DNA from: Bacillota bacterium
Lineage (GTDB): Bacteria; Bacillota; DTU065
Direction of reading: 5' to 3'
Length of the DNA stretch: 22,744 bases
Assembly: GCA_012842235.1 (NCBI GenBank)
Contig: DUTE01000297.1
Span: 1 to 22,744 of the forward strand
Below the pieces are notes generated by a model that was given only the letters and a program-made list of their open reading frames with translations, had not been told where the DNA came from and searched no databases. Each line of letters begins with the position of its first letter. Position 1 is the stretch's first letter. Below are positions 1 through 7,378 of this stretch, piece after piece. A program made the position numbers and the translations under genes.

Positions 1-235
1 AAAACCTATTATTGGTATTTTAATATGAAAAAACTCCTTATGGGATTGTCAATAGGAGTAAGCTTGATAAGGAAGAATGGATATAGGGTAAAATCGCCAA
101 AACAACAGTAAAACACATGTGATAAAGCAATATAGCTAACAAGGAATACGTAAAACGTAGAAAATACAGTTACAAGCAGGAGAAGAGTACAACAACTTGA
201 ATAATATGATATTAATGCTAAGGAGGTGACCGATC

Positions 236-1450
236 TTGGGAATTATTGTTCAAAAATATGGAGGAACTTCTGTTGCTGACGCTACACGGGTAAGGAATGT
301 TGCAGAAAGGATTCTCTACACTCAAAGTAAAGGCCACCAAATGGTGGTAGTGGTTTCTGCCCCAGCTGGTAAAACAGATGAATTACTGGCTCTAGCTAAG
401 GGTGTAGCTAAAAACCCAACCTCTCGTGAGGTTGATATGCTATTAGCCACCGGTGAGCAGATCTCGATTTCGTTATTAGCAATGGCTATCAACGATCTCG
501 GTGGCAAGGCCATCTCCCTGACAGCAGCCCAGGTAGGCATCAAAACTGATAACATCCATCAAAGAGCCAAGATCAAAGAAGTTGCATCAACACGTATCTT
601 AGATGAGCTAGCAAAAGATCAAGTAGTAATTGTGGCTGGATTTCAAGGGATTAATAGTCAAAATGACATAACAACTTTAGGGCGTGGTGGCTCAGACACC
701 ACGGCAGTAGCTCTTGCAGCAGCCTTAAATGCTGACATGTGTGAGATTTTTACTGATGTTGACGGTGTTTATACAGCAGATCCACGCTTAGTTCCCAACG
801 CTAGGAAGCTAAAAGAGATTTCATATGATGAAATGCTTGAGATGGCGAGTCTTGGGGCTAAAGTTTTGCATCTAAGATCAGTAGAACTTGGTAAAAAATA
901 TAATGTGCCGATCCATGTTCGCTCAAGTTTTAATGAAAACCTCGGTACTATAGTTAGAGGAGGGTCGTTAATGGAGCAGGGTAAAATTGTTGTCGGCGTA
1001 GCTCATGATACTAAGATATCTAAGCTTACTATCTCTAGAGTAGAAGACCAGCCAGGAATAGCTGCTAAGATATTTGCTAAGTTAGCTGAAGCAGGGGTCA
1101 ATGTAGATATGATTGTCCAGAGTGCTAGTAAAGAGGGATTAGCTGATATCTCTTTTACGGTTAATAAAGAAGATGCTATTTTGGCTGAGGAAGTAACTAC
1201 AGCTATGATGAAAGAGCTTAATGCCCAAAAAGTAGAAAGAGACGACCATAAAGCCAAAGTTTCTATAGTTGGTACAGGCATGATCTCAAATCCTGGTGTA
1301 GCAGCTAAGATGTTTAATGGCCTTGCTGCAGAAAAAATTAATATAGAGATGATTAGTACCTCTGATATAAGTATTTCTACTGTTATATCGGAAAATGATG
1401 TGGAGAGGGCAGTTCAAACTCTACATGATGTATTTAATTTAGAACAATGA
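236..1450 (+). CDS. lysC: Aspartate kinase (aspartokinase II type, ACT-regulated)
   Basis: Phosphorylates L-aspartate with ATP, the first step of the lysine/threonine/methionine/diaminopimelate pathway, in the cytoplasm. Visible motifs: KYGGTS (residues 7-12), TGEQIS (72-77), GRGGSD (149-154) and FTDVDGVYTADPR (172-184) of the amino-acid kinase domain, then two C-terminal ACT domains (about 263-330 and 340-404) that in this family bind the feedback inhibitor. The 404-residue length matches monofunctional Gram-positive aspartokinases. The start is TTG at 236, 6 nt after the SD AGGAGGTGA (221-229). A second SD (GAGGAGGG, 957-964) lies 6 nt before an in-frame ATG at 971 (Met246), so a beta subunit is probably made from the same mRNA. 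Monocistronic, followed by a terminator. No lysine riboswitch is recognisable in the 235 nt upstream, although a leader could begin before the window. Confidence 0.96.
   Translation: MGIIVQKYGGTSVADATRVRNVAERILYTQSKGHQMVVVVSAPAGKTDELLALAKGVAKNPTSREVDMLLATGEQISISLLAMAINDLGGKAISLTAAQVGIKTDNIHQRAKIKEVASTRILDELAKDQVVIVAGFQGINSQNDITTLGRGGSDTTAVALAAALNADMCEIFTDVDGVYTADPRLVPNARKLKEISYDEMLEMASLGAKVLHLRSVELGKKYNVPIHVRSSFNENLGTIVRGGSLMEQGKIVVGVAHDTKISKLTISRVEDQPGIAAKIFAKLAEAGVNVDMIVQSASKEGLADISFTVNKEDAILAEEVTTAMMKELNAQKVERDDHKAKVSIVGTGMISNPGVAAKMFNGLAAEKINIEMISTSDISISTVISENDVERAVQTLHDVFNLEQ
971..1450 (+). CDS. Internal in-frame start: aspartokinase beta subunit
   Basis: The same frame as lysC holds ATG (971-973, codon 246) preceded by GAGGAGGG (957-964) with 6 nt spacing, as good an initiation site as that of the full-length protein. 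The product would be a 159-residue protein containing only the two ACT domains. Bacillus subtilis aspartokinase II is known to be alpha2beta2 with beta translated from an internal start at the equivalent position. The SD and start are seen in the sequence; the alpha/beta architecture is inferred by analogy. Confidence 0.7.
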   Translation: MEQGKIVVGVAHDTKISKLTISRVEDQPGIAAKIFAKLAEAGVNVDMIVQSASKEGLADISFTVNKEDAILAEEVTTAMMKELNAQKVERDDHKAKVSIVGTGMISNPGVAAKMFNGLAAEKINIEMISTSDISISTVISENDVERAVQTLHDVFNLEQ

Positions 1451-1457
1451 TTATTTA

Positions 1458-1489
1458 GGCTGTTGACTGTTATGTCGATAGCCTTTTTT
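1458..1489 (+). terminator. Intrinsic terminator of lysC
   Basis: A 10-bp stem (1458-1467 with 1474-1483, two G-U pairs) with a 6-nt loop is followed by six T (1484-1489), 8 nt after the lysC stop codon. Confidence 0.85.
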
Positions 1490-1696
1490 AATCAAAAGAA
1501 TTATGTGTAAACTTTTTTTGTTTGCTTGCATAAACTAAGATACTAGATTTTTGTGTCTAAAACTTTAGAGCTTAAAAATGGTGTTAACCTATTTAATTAC
1601 TAATAAAGAAATAGGTAAGTTACATAAGATGATTATTGGGTATCATACTATTAAATTTTTAGGTGTCTTTCTAGCTTTTAATATGGAGGTTTTAGT

Positions 1697-1903
1697 ATGG
1701 AAAAGATAATGAAAATTGAAGGAATGCGTTGCATGGGATGTGCAAATGCAGTGTCTAAGGCTATTGTTAGTGTAAAAGGGGTAAGAAAAGCAGAGGTTGA
1801 CCTTGCACAAGGAAGTGCTATAATAATCTTCGATGAAAAGATTTCCTCATGGGATGAGATAAAAAATAGGGTTATCAAAGCAGGTTATAAAGTTGTTGAT
1901 TAA
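1697..1903 (+). CDS. Heavy-metal-associated (HMA) domain protein, copper-chaperone-like
   Basis: A 68-residue single-domain protein with the HMA signature GMRCMGC (residues 9-15), whose two Cys (MxCxxC) bind Cu(I) or a similar soft metal ion in the CopZ/Atx1 family. The beta-alpha-beta-beta-alpha-beta pattern, with hydrophobic strands such as AEVDLAQGSAIIIF, fits the ferredoxin-like fold. The SD GGAGG (1685-1689) is 7 nt from the ATG. It stands alone: no P-type ATPase copA or csoR lies beside it, so its metal is inferred. A cytoplasmic metallochaperone is the usual role; a stand-alone MerP-like protein is an alternative, but there is no signal peptide. Confidence 0.88.
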   Translation: MEKIMKIEGMRCMGCANAVSKAIVSVKGVRKAEVDLAQGSAIIIFDEKISSWDEIKNRVIKAGYKVVD

Positions 1904-1929
1904 GATTAAGCTTTAGCTTAATCTTAATC
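1898..1929 (+). terminator. Perfect 15-bp hairpin overlapping the HMA gene stop
   Basis: A perfect inverted repeat (arms 1898-1912 and 1915-1929) includes the last codons and the TAA stop at 1901-1903. It is AT-rich with a 2-nt TT centre and no immediate T-run, so it may protect the 3' end or act with the second hairpin downstream. Confidence 0.5.
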
Positions 1930-1943
1930 TAGAGGATCTTTTT

Positions 1944-1969
1944 GCAGGCCTTATTAGGCCTGCTTTTTT
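1944..1969 (+). terminator. Intrinsic terminator after the HMA gene
   Basis: A perfect 8-bp GC-rich stem, GCAGGCCT (1944-1951) with AGGCCTGC (1956-1963), loop TATT, then six T. A textbook rho-independent terminator. Confidence 0.9.
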
Positions 1970-2033
1970 GTGAAGCTGACTGATAAATGTTATAAGAGTA
2001 ATATTAGAGTGATGGAGTGAAAGCTTTACCAAC

Positions 2034-2084
2034 AAAAAACCCTAACTCTAGTTTGGTAAGAACCTTTAGAGGTTAGGGTTTTTT
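2034..2084. terminator. Bidirectional terminator, overlapping the 3' end of the diguanylate cyclase gene
   Basis: Arms with ACCCTAAC (2039-2046) and GTTAGGGT (2072-2079) are flanked by A6 on the left and T6 on the right, so it can terminate in both directions. The stem covers the last codons of the minus-strand diguanylate cyclase (stop at 2066-2068). It separates the convergent HMA and cyclase genes. Confidence 0.75.
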
Positions 2085-3169
2085 ATATCTTTATGCCGAT
2101 AGAGTTCCACTTTATTTCGGCCTTTAGCTTTAGCGAGATAGAGAGCTTTGTCGGCAGTTTTAATAAGGTAGTCACGTATAGCTTCAATAGGAGCTTTCCA
2201 TTGGTAAGGTTTAATAGAGCTTACACCTACACTTGCTGTAATATTCACTTTATGGTCATTAACAACGATTGGGTTGTTAGAGATATTAAGGCGTATCTGA
2301 TCAGCGAGTTTTTCAGCATCACTGATATAACTACCTAAAGAGATAACCGCAAATTCTTCACCACCATAGCGGCAAAGAATATTTTCAGGATCAATAGTTT
2401 CTTGAATTATTCTGGCAACCTTAATAAGAACTTTATCGCCGATAAAATGACCCAAGCTATCGTTAATATCTTTAAAGTGATCGAGATCTATTATAAGCAG
2501 AGATAGTGGTTTGTTAAGATGTTGAGCGCGAATAATATCATTTTCAATATACTCTGTAAAGTAGCGGCGGTTATAGATGCCAGTTAAGGAATCCTCTATG
2601 GCCCACCGTTCGAGGATCTCATTTGTCGTAGAAAGTTCTTCTAACATCTGTTCGTTGATATTCTTTTGTGTTTCTAAGGCATTAATCTTTTCTTTTAGTT
2701 CTTCATGGGTTATATGTAGAGTTTTTTCGACTTTTTTTCGTTGCTCAATCTCTAACTCTAGTTTTTTAACTTTTGTAATATAATCTCTTTCAATCCTTTT
2801 TAGCTCAGTTATATCTTGAACACAAATGAGAATATAGGAACTAGATTCGTTTTTAAGTAAAGACCACTTAATATCTACGTCAATAAGTTTATTAAGTTTG
2901 TTTTTATGACGGCCTAAAAAGCGTCCACTAGTCTCTTGTAATTCAATGCTAAATTGGAGAATGCTTTGAAAGATACTTGCCTCATCTTCAGTTGCAGTAA
3001 GCTTTAAAAAATTCATCTTTAGCAAATCTTTTTGGTTACAGCCATAAAGAAGACAAGCATCTTTATTAGCAAAATAGATTTGACCTTCTTTGTCAATGAT
3101 AAATACTGGTGTGGGTAGGTCATATAAAACTTGATCTATCGGTAAAATTTTGAGGTAGGAAACTGACAT
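2066..3169 (-). CDS. PAS-GGDEF diguanylate cyclase
   Basis: Predicted to make cyclic di-GMP from two GTP. The 367 residues hold an N-terminal PAS domain (about 10-125, ending in the PAC-like LICVQDITELKRIE), a coiled-coil signalling helix (about 125-190), and a GGDEF domain (about 190-357) with DSLTGIYNRR (193-202), the metal-binding IDLDHFKDIND (227-237) and an intact GGEEF active site (269-273). The product-inhibition I-site is not conserved: the RxxD positions before RYGGEEF read DPEN. No transmembrane segment or signal peptide, so it is cytosolic and its PAS ligand is unknown. The ATG start has SD GGGAGAG at 3177-3183 and a good sigma-A-type promoter at 3227-3255. Monocistronic. Confidence 0.93.
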   Translation of the reverse strand: MSVSYLKILPIDQVLYDLPTPVFIIDKEGQIYFANKDACLLYGCNQKDLLKMNFLKLTATEDEASIFQSILQFSIELQETSGRFLGRHKNKLNKLIDVDIKWSLLKNESSSYILICVQDITELKRIERDYITKVKKLELEIEQRKKVEKTLHITHEELKEKINALETQKNINEQMLEELSTTNEILERWAIEDSLTGIYNRRYFTEYIENDIIRAQHLNKPLSLLIIDLDHFKDINDSLGHFIGDKVLIKVARIIQETIDPENILCRYGGEEFAVISLGSYISDAEKLADQIRLNISNNPIVVNDHKVNITASVGVSSIKPYQWKAPIEAIRDYLIKTADKALYLAKAKGRNKVELYRHKDIKNPNL

Positions 3170-3226
3170 GTTAATCTCTCCCTATAGTACCCAAGCTTTA
3201 AAATTGACATTGAATACTGTAAGCTA

Positions 3227-3255
3227 ATTCTAGCCCATTTAAGTATATATAGCAA
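3227..3255 (-). promoter_or_regulatory. Sigma-A-type promoter of the diguanylate cyclase
   Basis: Read on the minus strand: -35 TTGCTA (3255-3250), 17-nt spacer, -10 TAGAAT (3232-3227). It lies about 60 nt upstream of the start codon. Confidence 0.65.
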
Positions 3256-3352
3256 GAATTCTGGAAAAAATAACCATTAGTTCATTAGGCTTAAGTTCTC
3301 TGTAGTCGTAAAGAGGTACTTATTAAGGGAAAGATAAGAAGATAATTTTAAA

Positions 3353-3398
3353 AAGGCTTATAAATAGCCTTGCCCAACTTAAGCAAACTGCATATACT
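3353..3398 (+). promoter_or_regulatory. Promoter of the TPR-GNAT-ARH operon with overlapping inverted repeat
   Basis: -35 TTGCCC (3370-3375), 17-nt spacer and -10 TATACT (3393-3398) predict a transcription start near 3405, about 20 nt before the TTG start codon. An inverted repeat AAGGCT-N7-AGCCTT (3353-3371) overlaps the first bases of the -35 and could be an operator; no regulator is identified. Confidence 0.55.
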
Positions 3399-3426
3399 TA
3401 GTAATTGGAGACAGAGGTGATATTGT

Positions 3427-4683
3427 TTGGAGAGCCTATATATACAGTTTACCAATGCCAAGGAGCGCGAAGACTTTCTTTGCCAGCTCTTAGGTGGAGA
3501 TAAAGAGCCTTTGGCAATAGAGGCTGTAGAGACTCTTAAAGCCAGATCTTACTGGCAAGATCCCAAAGTATATGGCGACAATTGGCAAAATGTTACTTGC
3601 ACTAATTTTCTAAGAAACAAAGGAGTTCGTTTTATTAAATTACTAAATTCGCTTGAAGGCAAAGTAGGTAATTGGGTGGTCTTAAGTTTAGATTATAAAG
3701 CTAAGGCTTTAAGGAGAAAGATCTTTCAATTATGTAAAGGTCATATCCATACAAGTGATGAGGTAAGTGAAAATTGTCTTTTAGAACAATTGCAAACGGC
3801 TTTTTTGGCTGAAGATTTAAAAGAAACAAACGAGACTATGCTAGCTATATATAGACAAAACCCGTGGTTTTTTAAAAACAAAGAAAATGTAAATTATGGT
3901 CTTAAACTTGCTGAGATGTATCTTAGAGAAGGAGATCTCACTAAAGCTCTAGGTTGGTACGATTTTCTAATAAGAGAAGATCCTGATAACCCTTTAGTTT
4001 ATCTTGGTTTAGGTTCTGTATATATGATGGCAGGTGATATCGAAAGTTCCCTAGATTGTTTTTTAGAGGGACTTGAAAGAAACCCAGGACATGATCTATT
4101 GTGTTACAATTCCTGTCTCTTACTTCAAGGTTTAGGTGAAACAGATCTAGCTATTGAAGAGACAGTAATAGCTTTAGAAAACAATCCTGAAAGTCCACTT
4201 CTTCATAAACTAGCAGGTGATCTTGCCTTGAATTGTACAGGTATGTTAGAAGAAGCACTTGAACATTATAAAAAAGCTATTTTTTGTATAAACGAAGAAG
4301 ATTCCCAGGAACTTCTTATTCAACTATTAAATAATTATGGCTTAGCCTTAGCTCAAAACGGTGAAACTCTTATTGGTGAAAAAGTTTTATTGGAGTCCTT
4401 AAATATAGATGATAGTCGTGAGGATACCTTACTAAATCTGTCGGCCTTTTACGGTTTTTTCCTTGAAGATCATGATATGGCCATAGACTGTGCTAAGAAA
4501 GTATTAAATATTAATCCTGATTCAGGGAAAGCCTACCATAACCTAGGACTAGCTAGTTTGGCTAAAGGGGATTGGGAGATAGCACGCTGGTATCTTTACA
4601 AGGCAAAAAAACTATTACCTAAAGACTATGCTCCTCTAAATAACGCTTTAATCGATTTACAGGAAAAGAGACCAAAATCCTAA
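3427..4683 (+). CDS. TPR-repeat protein of unknown specific function
   Basis: A 418-residue protein with no signal peptide or membrane segment, so probably a cytosolic scaffold. From about residue 145 to the end it reads as consecutive 34-residue TPR helices, for example GLKLAEMYLREGDLTKALGW, LVYLGLGSVYMMAGDIESSL and KAYHNLGLASLAKGDWEIAR, each followed by a conserved-type Pro (DPDNP, NPGHD, NPESP, NPDSG). Residues 1-140 match nothing I recognise. The start is TTG at 3427 with SD AGAGGTGA (3413-3420), 6 nt spacing. It is the first gene of a tight operon with a GNAT acetyltransferase and an ADP-ribosylglycohydrolase, which suggests that it recruits their targets; that role is inference. Confidence 0.85.
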   Translation: MESLYIQFTNAKEREDFLCQLLGGDKEPLAIEAVETLKARSYWQDPKVYGDNWQNVTCTNFLRNKGVRFIKLLNSLEGKVGNWVVLSLDYKAKALRRKIFQLCKGHIHTSDEVSENCLLEQLQTAFLAEDLKETNETMLAIYRQNPWFFKNKENVNYGLKLAEMYLREGDLTKALGWYDFLIREDPDNPLVYLGLGSVYMMAGDIESSLDCFLEGLERNPGHDLLCYNSCLLLQGLGETDLAIEETVIALENNPESPLLHKLAGDLALNCTGMLEEALEHYKKAIFCINEEDSQELLIQLLNNYGLALAQNGETLIGEKVLLESLNIDDSREDTLLNLSAFYGFFLEDHDMAIDCAKKVLNINPDSGKAYHNLGLASLAKGDWEIARWYLYKAKKLLPKDYAPLNNALIDLQEKRPKS

Positions 4684-4708
4684 ATCGATACTAAAAAAAC
4701 TTACTTTG

Positions 4709-5302
4709 ATGAAGCCGAAGGGAGAGAGTTGGTCTAAGGACATTCTGTCCTTGGCCGTATATATGAAAAAAGAAGGTCTGTTCCATAAAATGCTAAATTT
4801 AGCTTCAAAAAAAGCTGATAGTAAGCTAGAGTCACCAGGAATTAGATTGTTTAATCCCAAATTAGATATAGATACGCTACTCTATTGGCAGGAAGACCTT
4901 TTTACTAGCAACTTCAAAGGTTTTGTCATGAATCCTTTTTTTCTTAAAGAACAAAGAAGAAGATTGAATGAAGCTGCTATGCTACCAAATGAACACGGGA
5001 TATATGTTCTAGAGATAACTGAGGGGCTTTTAGGTGGCTTTATTTGGTGCAGAATATACGATACCAACGAATATGGCAAATTTGGCTCAGTAGAAGAGAT
5101 TTACCTTATTCCTGAGCTAAGAGGAAAAGGATTTGGCAAAGCGCTTATGGAAAAAGGAGAACAGTACTTTATCTCCCAAGGAGCAAAAAGTATTAAATTA
5201 TTGGTGACAATCACTAATGTTCCAGCTGTTAATCTCTATAAAAACCTAGGCTATCAAGTAACTAGGTGGGAGATGCAAAAAGAATTACCAAAAAAAGACT
5301 AG
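4709..5302 (+). CDS. GNAT-family N-acetyltransferase
   Basis: Predicted to transfer an acyl group from acetyl-CoA to an amine. With the first residue at the TTG 4706, the C-terminal part shows the GNAT core: strand 4 plus the pyrophosphate-binding motif A, EEIYLIPELRGKGFGKAL (about 130-147), then motif B with VPAVNLYKNLGY (172-183), typical of RimI-like enzymes. The N-terminal 90 residues are a family-unlike extension. The start is uncertain: TTG 4706/ATG 4709 has no clear SD, whereas an in-frame TTG at 4751 has AAGGA 10 nt upstream. It starts 26 nt after the TPR gene and ends 12 nt before the ADP-ribosylglycohydrolase start. Substrate unknown. Confidence 0.85.
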   Translation: MKPKGESWSKDILSLAVYMKKEGLFHKMLNLASKKADSKLESPGIRLFNPKLDIDTLLYWQEDLFTSNFKGFVMNPFFLKEQRRRLNEAAMLPNEHGIYVLEITEGLLGGFIWCRIYDTNEYGKFGSVEEIYLIPELRGKGFGKALMEKGEQYFISQGAKSIKLLVTITNVPAVNLYKNLGYQVTRWEMQKELPKKD

Positions 5303-5313
5303 GAGGTCTGAAA

Positions 5314-6615
5314 TTGCTTGTTGATTATTTTTATCCAAAAGAGCTGTTGCGTCTAGAGCTTATCCAAGCAAAAGAAGAAGGAAAGGACATTTCAGGTATC
5401 GAGGCCAATTTAGATGATCAAGAGGCTTTAGATGCCTTAGATGAGTTGCAAAAAAGAGAAGTTTCCCAAGATTTTGCCTATGACGAGCCAAATACTTTAG
5501 AAGAAATTAAAAAGAGTAGACCGGCTCAAAAGGATCTCAATAACAAGAACTTGTCCGACGAGTTCCTTTTAGACAGATTAGAAGGTGCATGGCTTGGTCG
5601 CTCAGCAGGTTGTTGGCTAGGCAAACCTTGGGAAGCCTTTGGGATGGAAAAAGGTAGAGAGGGCATTAAAGCTGTATTAAAAGAGGCTAATCGCTACCCA
5701 ATGAACTCTTATACTGACTTTGACTATAGCGACGAGTTTATGAAAAGACATGGGTTGCATGAGTCTCTTAAAGATTACCGTTATGCAAGTTTCGACGGTA
5801 TGCCAGAAGACGATGATCTAAACTACACAGTTATTGGTTTAGATATTGTTAAAAGGCATGGACGTGACTTTACTTCTGTAGATGTAGCTAATACCTGGAT
5901 GACCCAACTACCAGTTCTTCATACCTTTACTGCAGAAAGAGTTGCTTATAGGAATTTTCTTAACCTAATTTCGCCACCTGAGTCAGGCTTTTACAGAAAT
6001 CCTTACAGAGAGTGGATTGGCGCTCAGATTAGAGCTGACTTCTGGGGATATATCAATCCAGGTGACCTTGAGTTGGCTGCCGAGTATGCCTATCGTGATG
6101 CTTGTATTTCACATACCAAAAATGGTATCTATGGTGAGATGTTTGTTGCCGCGGCAATTGCTGCAGCATTTGTAGTTGATTCTGTAGAAGAAGTTATTGA
6201 AGCAGGCCTATCACAAATCCCGGAAAACTGCCGTTTAGCAGTTGCTATTAAGGACTTTTTGAATTTTGCAGCTGAAGAAACCGATTTCGAAAAGGGTTTA
6301 GATTATATCTGGGAAAAATATAGCTCCTACAATCCGGTACACACAATTAACAATGCCTTAATTGTTGTTGCAGGATTAGTGTATGGTAAGAAGGATTTTT
6401 CCAAGACAATCTCCATAGCTGTTATGGGCGGTTGGGACACAGATTGTAATGGTGCTACAGCTGGATCGATTCTTGGTACTTTATTAGGTGCAAAAGAGCT
6501 CCCTGAAAAATGGACTGCTCCAATTAACAATACACTTTATACAGGTGTACAAGGCTATAATAAAGTGAAGATCTCTGATCTAGCAAAAGAGAGCTTAAAA
6601 CTTATCCAAAAGTAA
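5314..6615 (+). CDS. ADP-ribosylglycohydrolase (ARH/DraG) family protein
   Basis: The family hydrolyses ADP-ribose linkages on proteins or small molecules using a binuclear Mg centre. The open frame extends upstream inside the GNAT gene, but TTG 5314 has a perfect SD AGGAGG (5301-5306) at 7 nt, giving 433 residues. A helical, charged N-terminal extension (about 1-80) precedes the all-helical ARH domain: RLEGAWLGRSAGCWLGKPWE (88-107), acidic motif PEDDDLNYT (164-172) and the C-terminal metal motif GWDTDCNGATAGSILG (373-388). These correspond to the usual D/E-rich first motif and DxDT second motif, although the first reads DDDLNYT instead of the common DDT form, as in a divergent ARH branch. 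Last gene of the operon, followed by a strong terminator. The substrate cannot be told from sequence. Confidence 0.88.
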   Translation: MLVDYFYPKELLRLELIQAKEEGKDISGIEANLDDQEALDALDELQKREVSQDFAYDEPNTLEEIKKSRPAQKDLNNKNLSDEFLLDRLEGAWLGRSAGCWLGKPWEAFGMEKGREGIKAVLKEANRYPMNSYTDFDYSDEFMKRHGLHESLKDYRYASFDGMPEDDDLNYTVIGLDIVKRHGRDFTSVDVANTWMTQLPVLHTFTAERVAYRNFLNLISPPESGFYRNPYREWIGAQIRADFWGYINPGDLELAAEYAYRDACISHTKNGIYGEMFVAAAIAAAFVVDSVEEVIEAGLSQIPENCRLAVAIKDFLNFAAEETDFEKGLDYIWEKYSSYNPVHTINNALIVVAGLVYGKKDFSKTISIAVMGGWDTDCNGATAGSILGTLLGAKELPEKWTAPINNTLYTGVQGYNKVKISDLAKESLKLIQK

Positions 6616-6621
6616 AAGAAA

Positions 6622-6650
6622 AACCTCGGATGCAAAATCCGGGGTTTTTT
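6622..6650 (+). terminator. Terminator of the TPR-GNAT-ARH operon
   Basis: A 10-bp stem (6622-6631 with 6637-6646, one G-U pair), loop GCAAA, then a T-run to 6650, just after the stop codon. Confidence 0.88.
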
Positions 6651-6772
6651 GCTATCTATAATAGATTTTCAGCCGATTTTTTAAGTTTTGTGTGTTTTAT
6701 GTTATCTAGTCTGGCAAATAGGGGTATATAGGAATTAATGAAAAAGGCACTAAAAGGTATGGAGGGATGAAC

Positions 6773-7378
6773 TTGTCAGGGAATCAAAAGGATCAATTTC
6801 TTACTCTCAACGAGCTTGATGTATTTACAATACCCGGCTTTTTTGAACGTATGGCTTCTATTAGAAATCGTATTAGTCCTAAACTTGCTTTTCTTGGCAG
6901 TAGTATTGCTGAAGACATAAAATTAGAGACAGGGCTAGAATTGTATCCGCACGTAGCAAAACATGCCAGACGAACTGTCAACCCTCCAGATGAAACCTGG
7001 GTAGCGCTTAGTCCATCTCTTAAAGGATATAAGATGCATGTTCACCTAGTATTAGGGTTAGGGTATTATGGTTCTTTTGTTAAGTGTGTAGCAAAACCAA
7101 ACTCAATGGAAAAAGGTATTCTCGCAAAGGCGATAAACGATATAAGTACAATAGGAACTATTTGGTTGCTAAAAGGAGAAACCCCTGTAGAGATAGATGA
7201 AACAAGTAAAGACAGTGTTTTTGAGGTTAATAATTATAAAAGCTATGGGTTAGAAGTTGGTAAGGTTTTAGCTGGGGTTCCAGGAACTACGTATAAACAA
7301 TGGTTAGAGTGGGCCACAAAGGAGATAGAGAGTTTATGGCCATTATATGAATATGTAAGGAAGGAAGGGATGTATTGA
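6773..7378 (+). CDS. DUF1054 / UPF0637 family protein (YktB-like)
   Basis: Recognised as a YktB homologue by the stretch YPHVAKHARRTVNPPDETWV (about residues 60-80), a hallmark of this Firmicutes family, followed by the family-typical GYKMHVHLVLGLGYYG. About 200 residues, close to the B. subtilis protein. No biochemical role is established to my knowledge. Start choice: SD GGAGGG (6761-6766) directly abuts ATG 6767, leaving no spacing, but is 6 nt from an in-frame TTG at 6773, so TTG is preferred; ATG 6767 would need the weaker AAAGG at 6753-6757. Its TGA stop overlaps by one base the ATG of the peroxiredoxin gene, so the two are translationally coupled, which hints at a stress or redox connection. 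Confidence 0.9.
   Translation: MSGNQKDQFLTLNELDVFTIPGFFERMASIRNRISPKLAFLGSSIAEDIKLETGLELYPHVAKHARRTVNPPDETWVALSPSLKGYKMHVHLVLGLGYYGSFVKCVAKPNSMEKGILAKAINDISTIGTIWLLKGETPVEIDETSKDSVFEVNNYKSYGLEVGKVLAGVPGTTYKQWLEWATKEIESLWPLYEYVRKEGMY

Noticed and set aside
1..235. Lysine riboswitch before lysC
   Set aside because: No conserved L-box segments or terminator/antiterminator pair could be seen; only a weak 6-bp hairpin (33-38/54-59). A leader starting outside the window cannot be excluded.
2093..2783. Plus-strand frames opposite the diguanylate cyclase
   Set aside because: Antisense to a clear PAS-GGDEF gene; no initiation signals or family features.
3353..3371. Terminator reading of AAGGCT-N7-AGCCTT
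   Set aside because: Only a 6-bp stem with no T-run, and it overlaps the operon promoter, so an operator is more likely.
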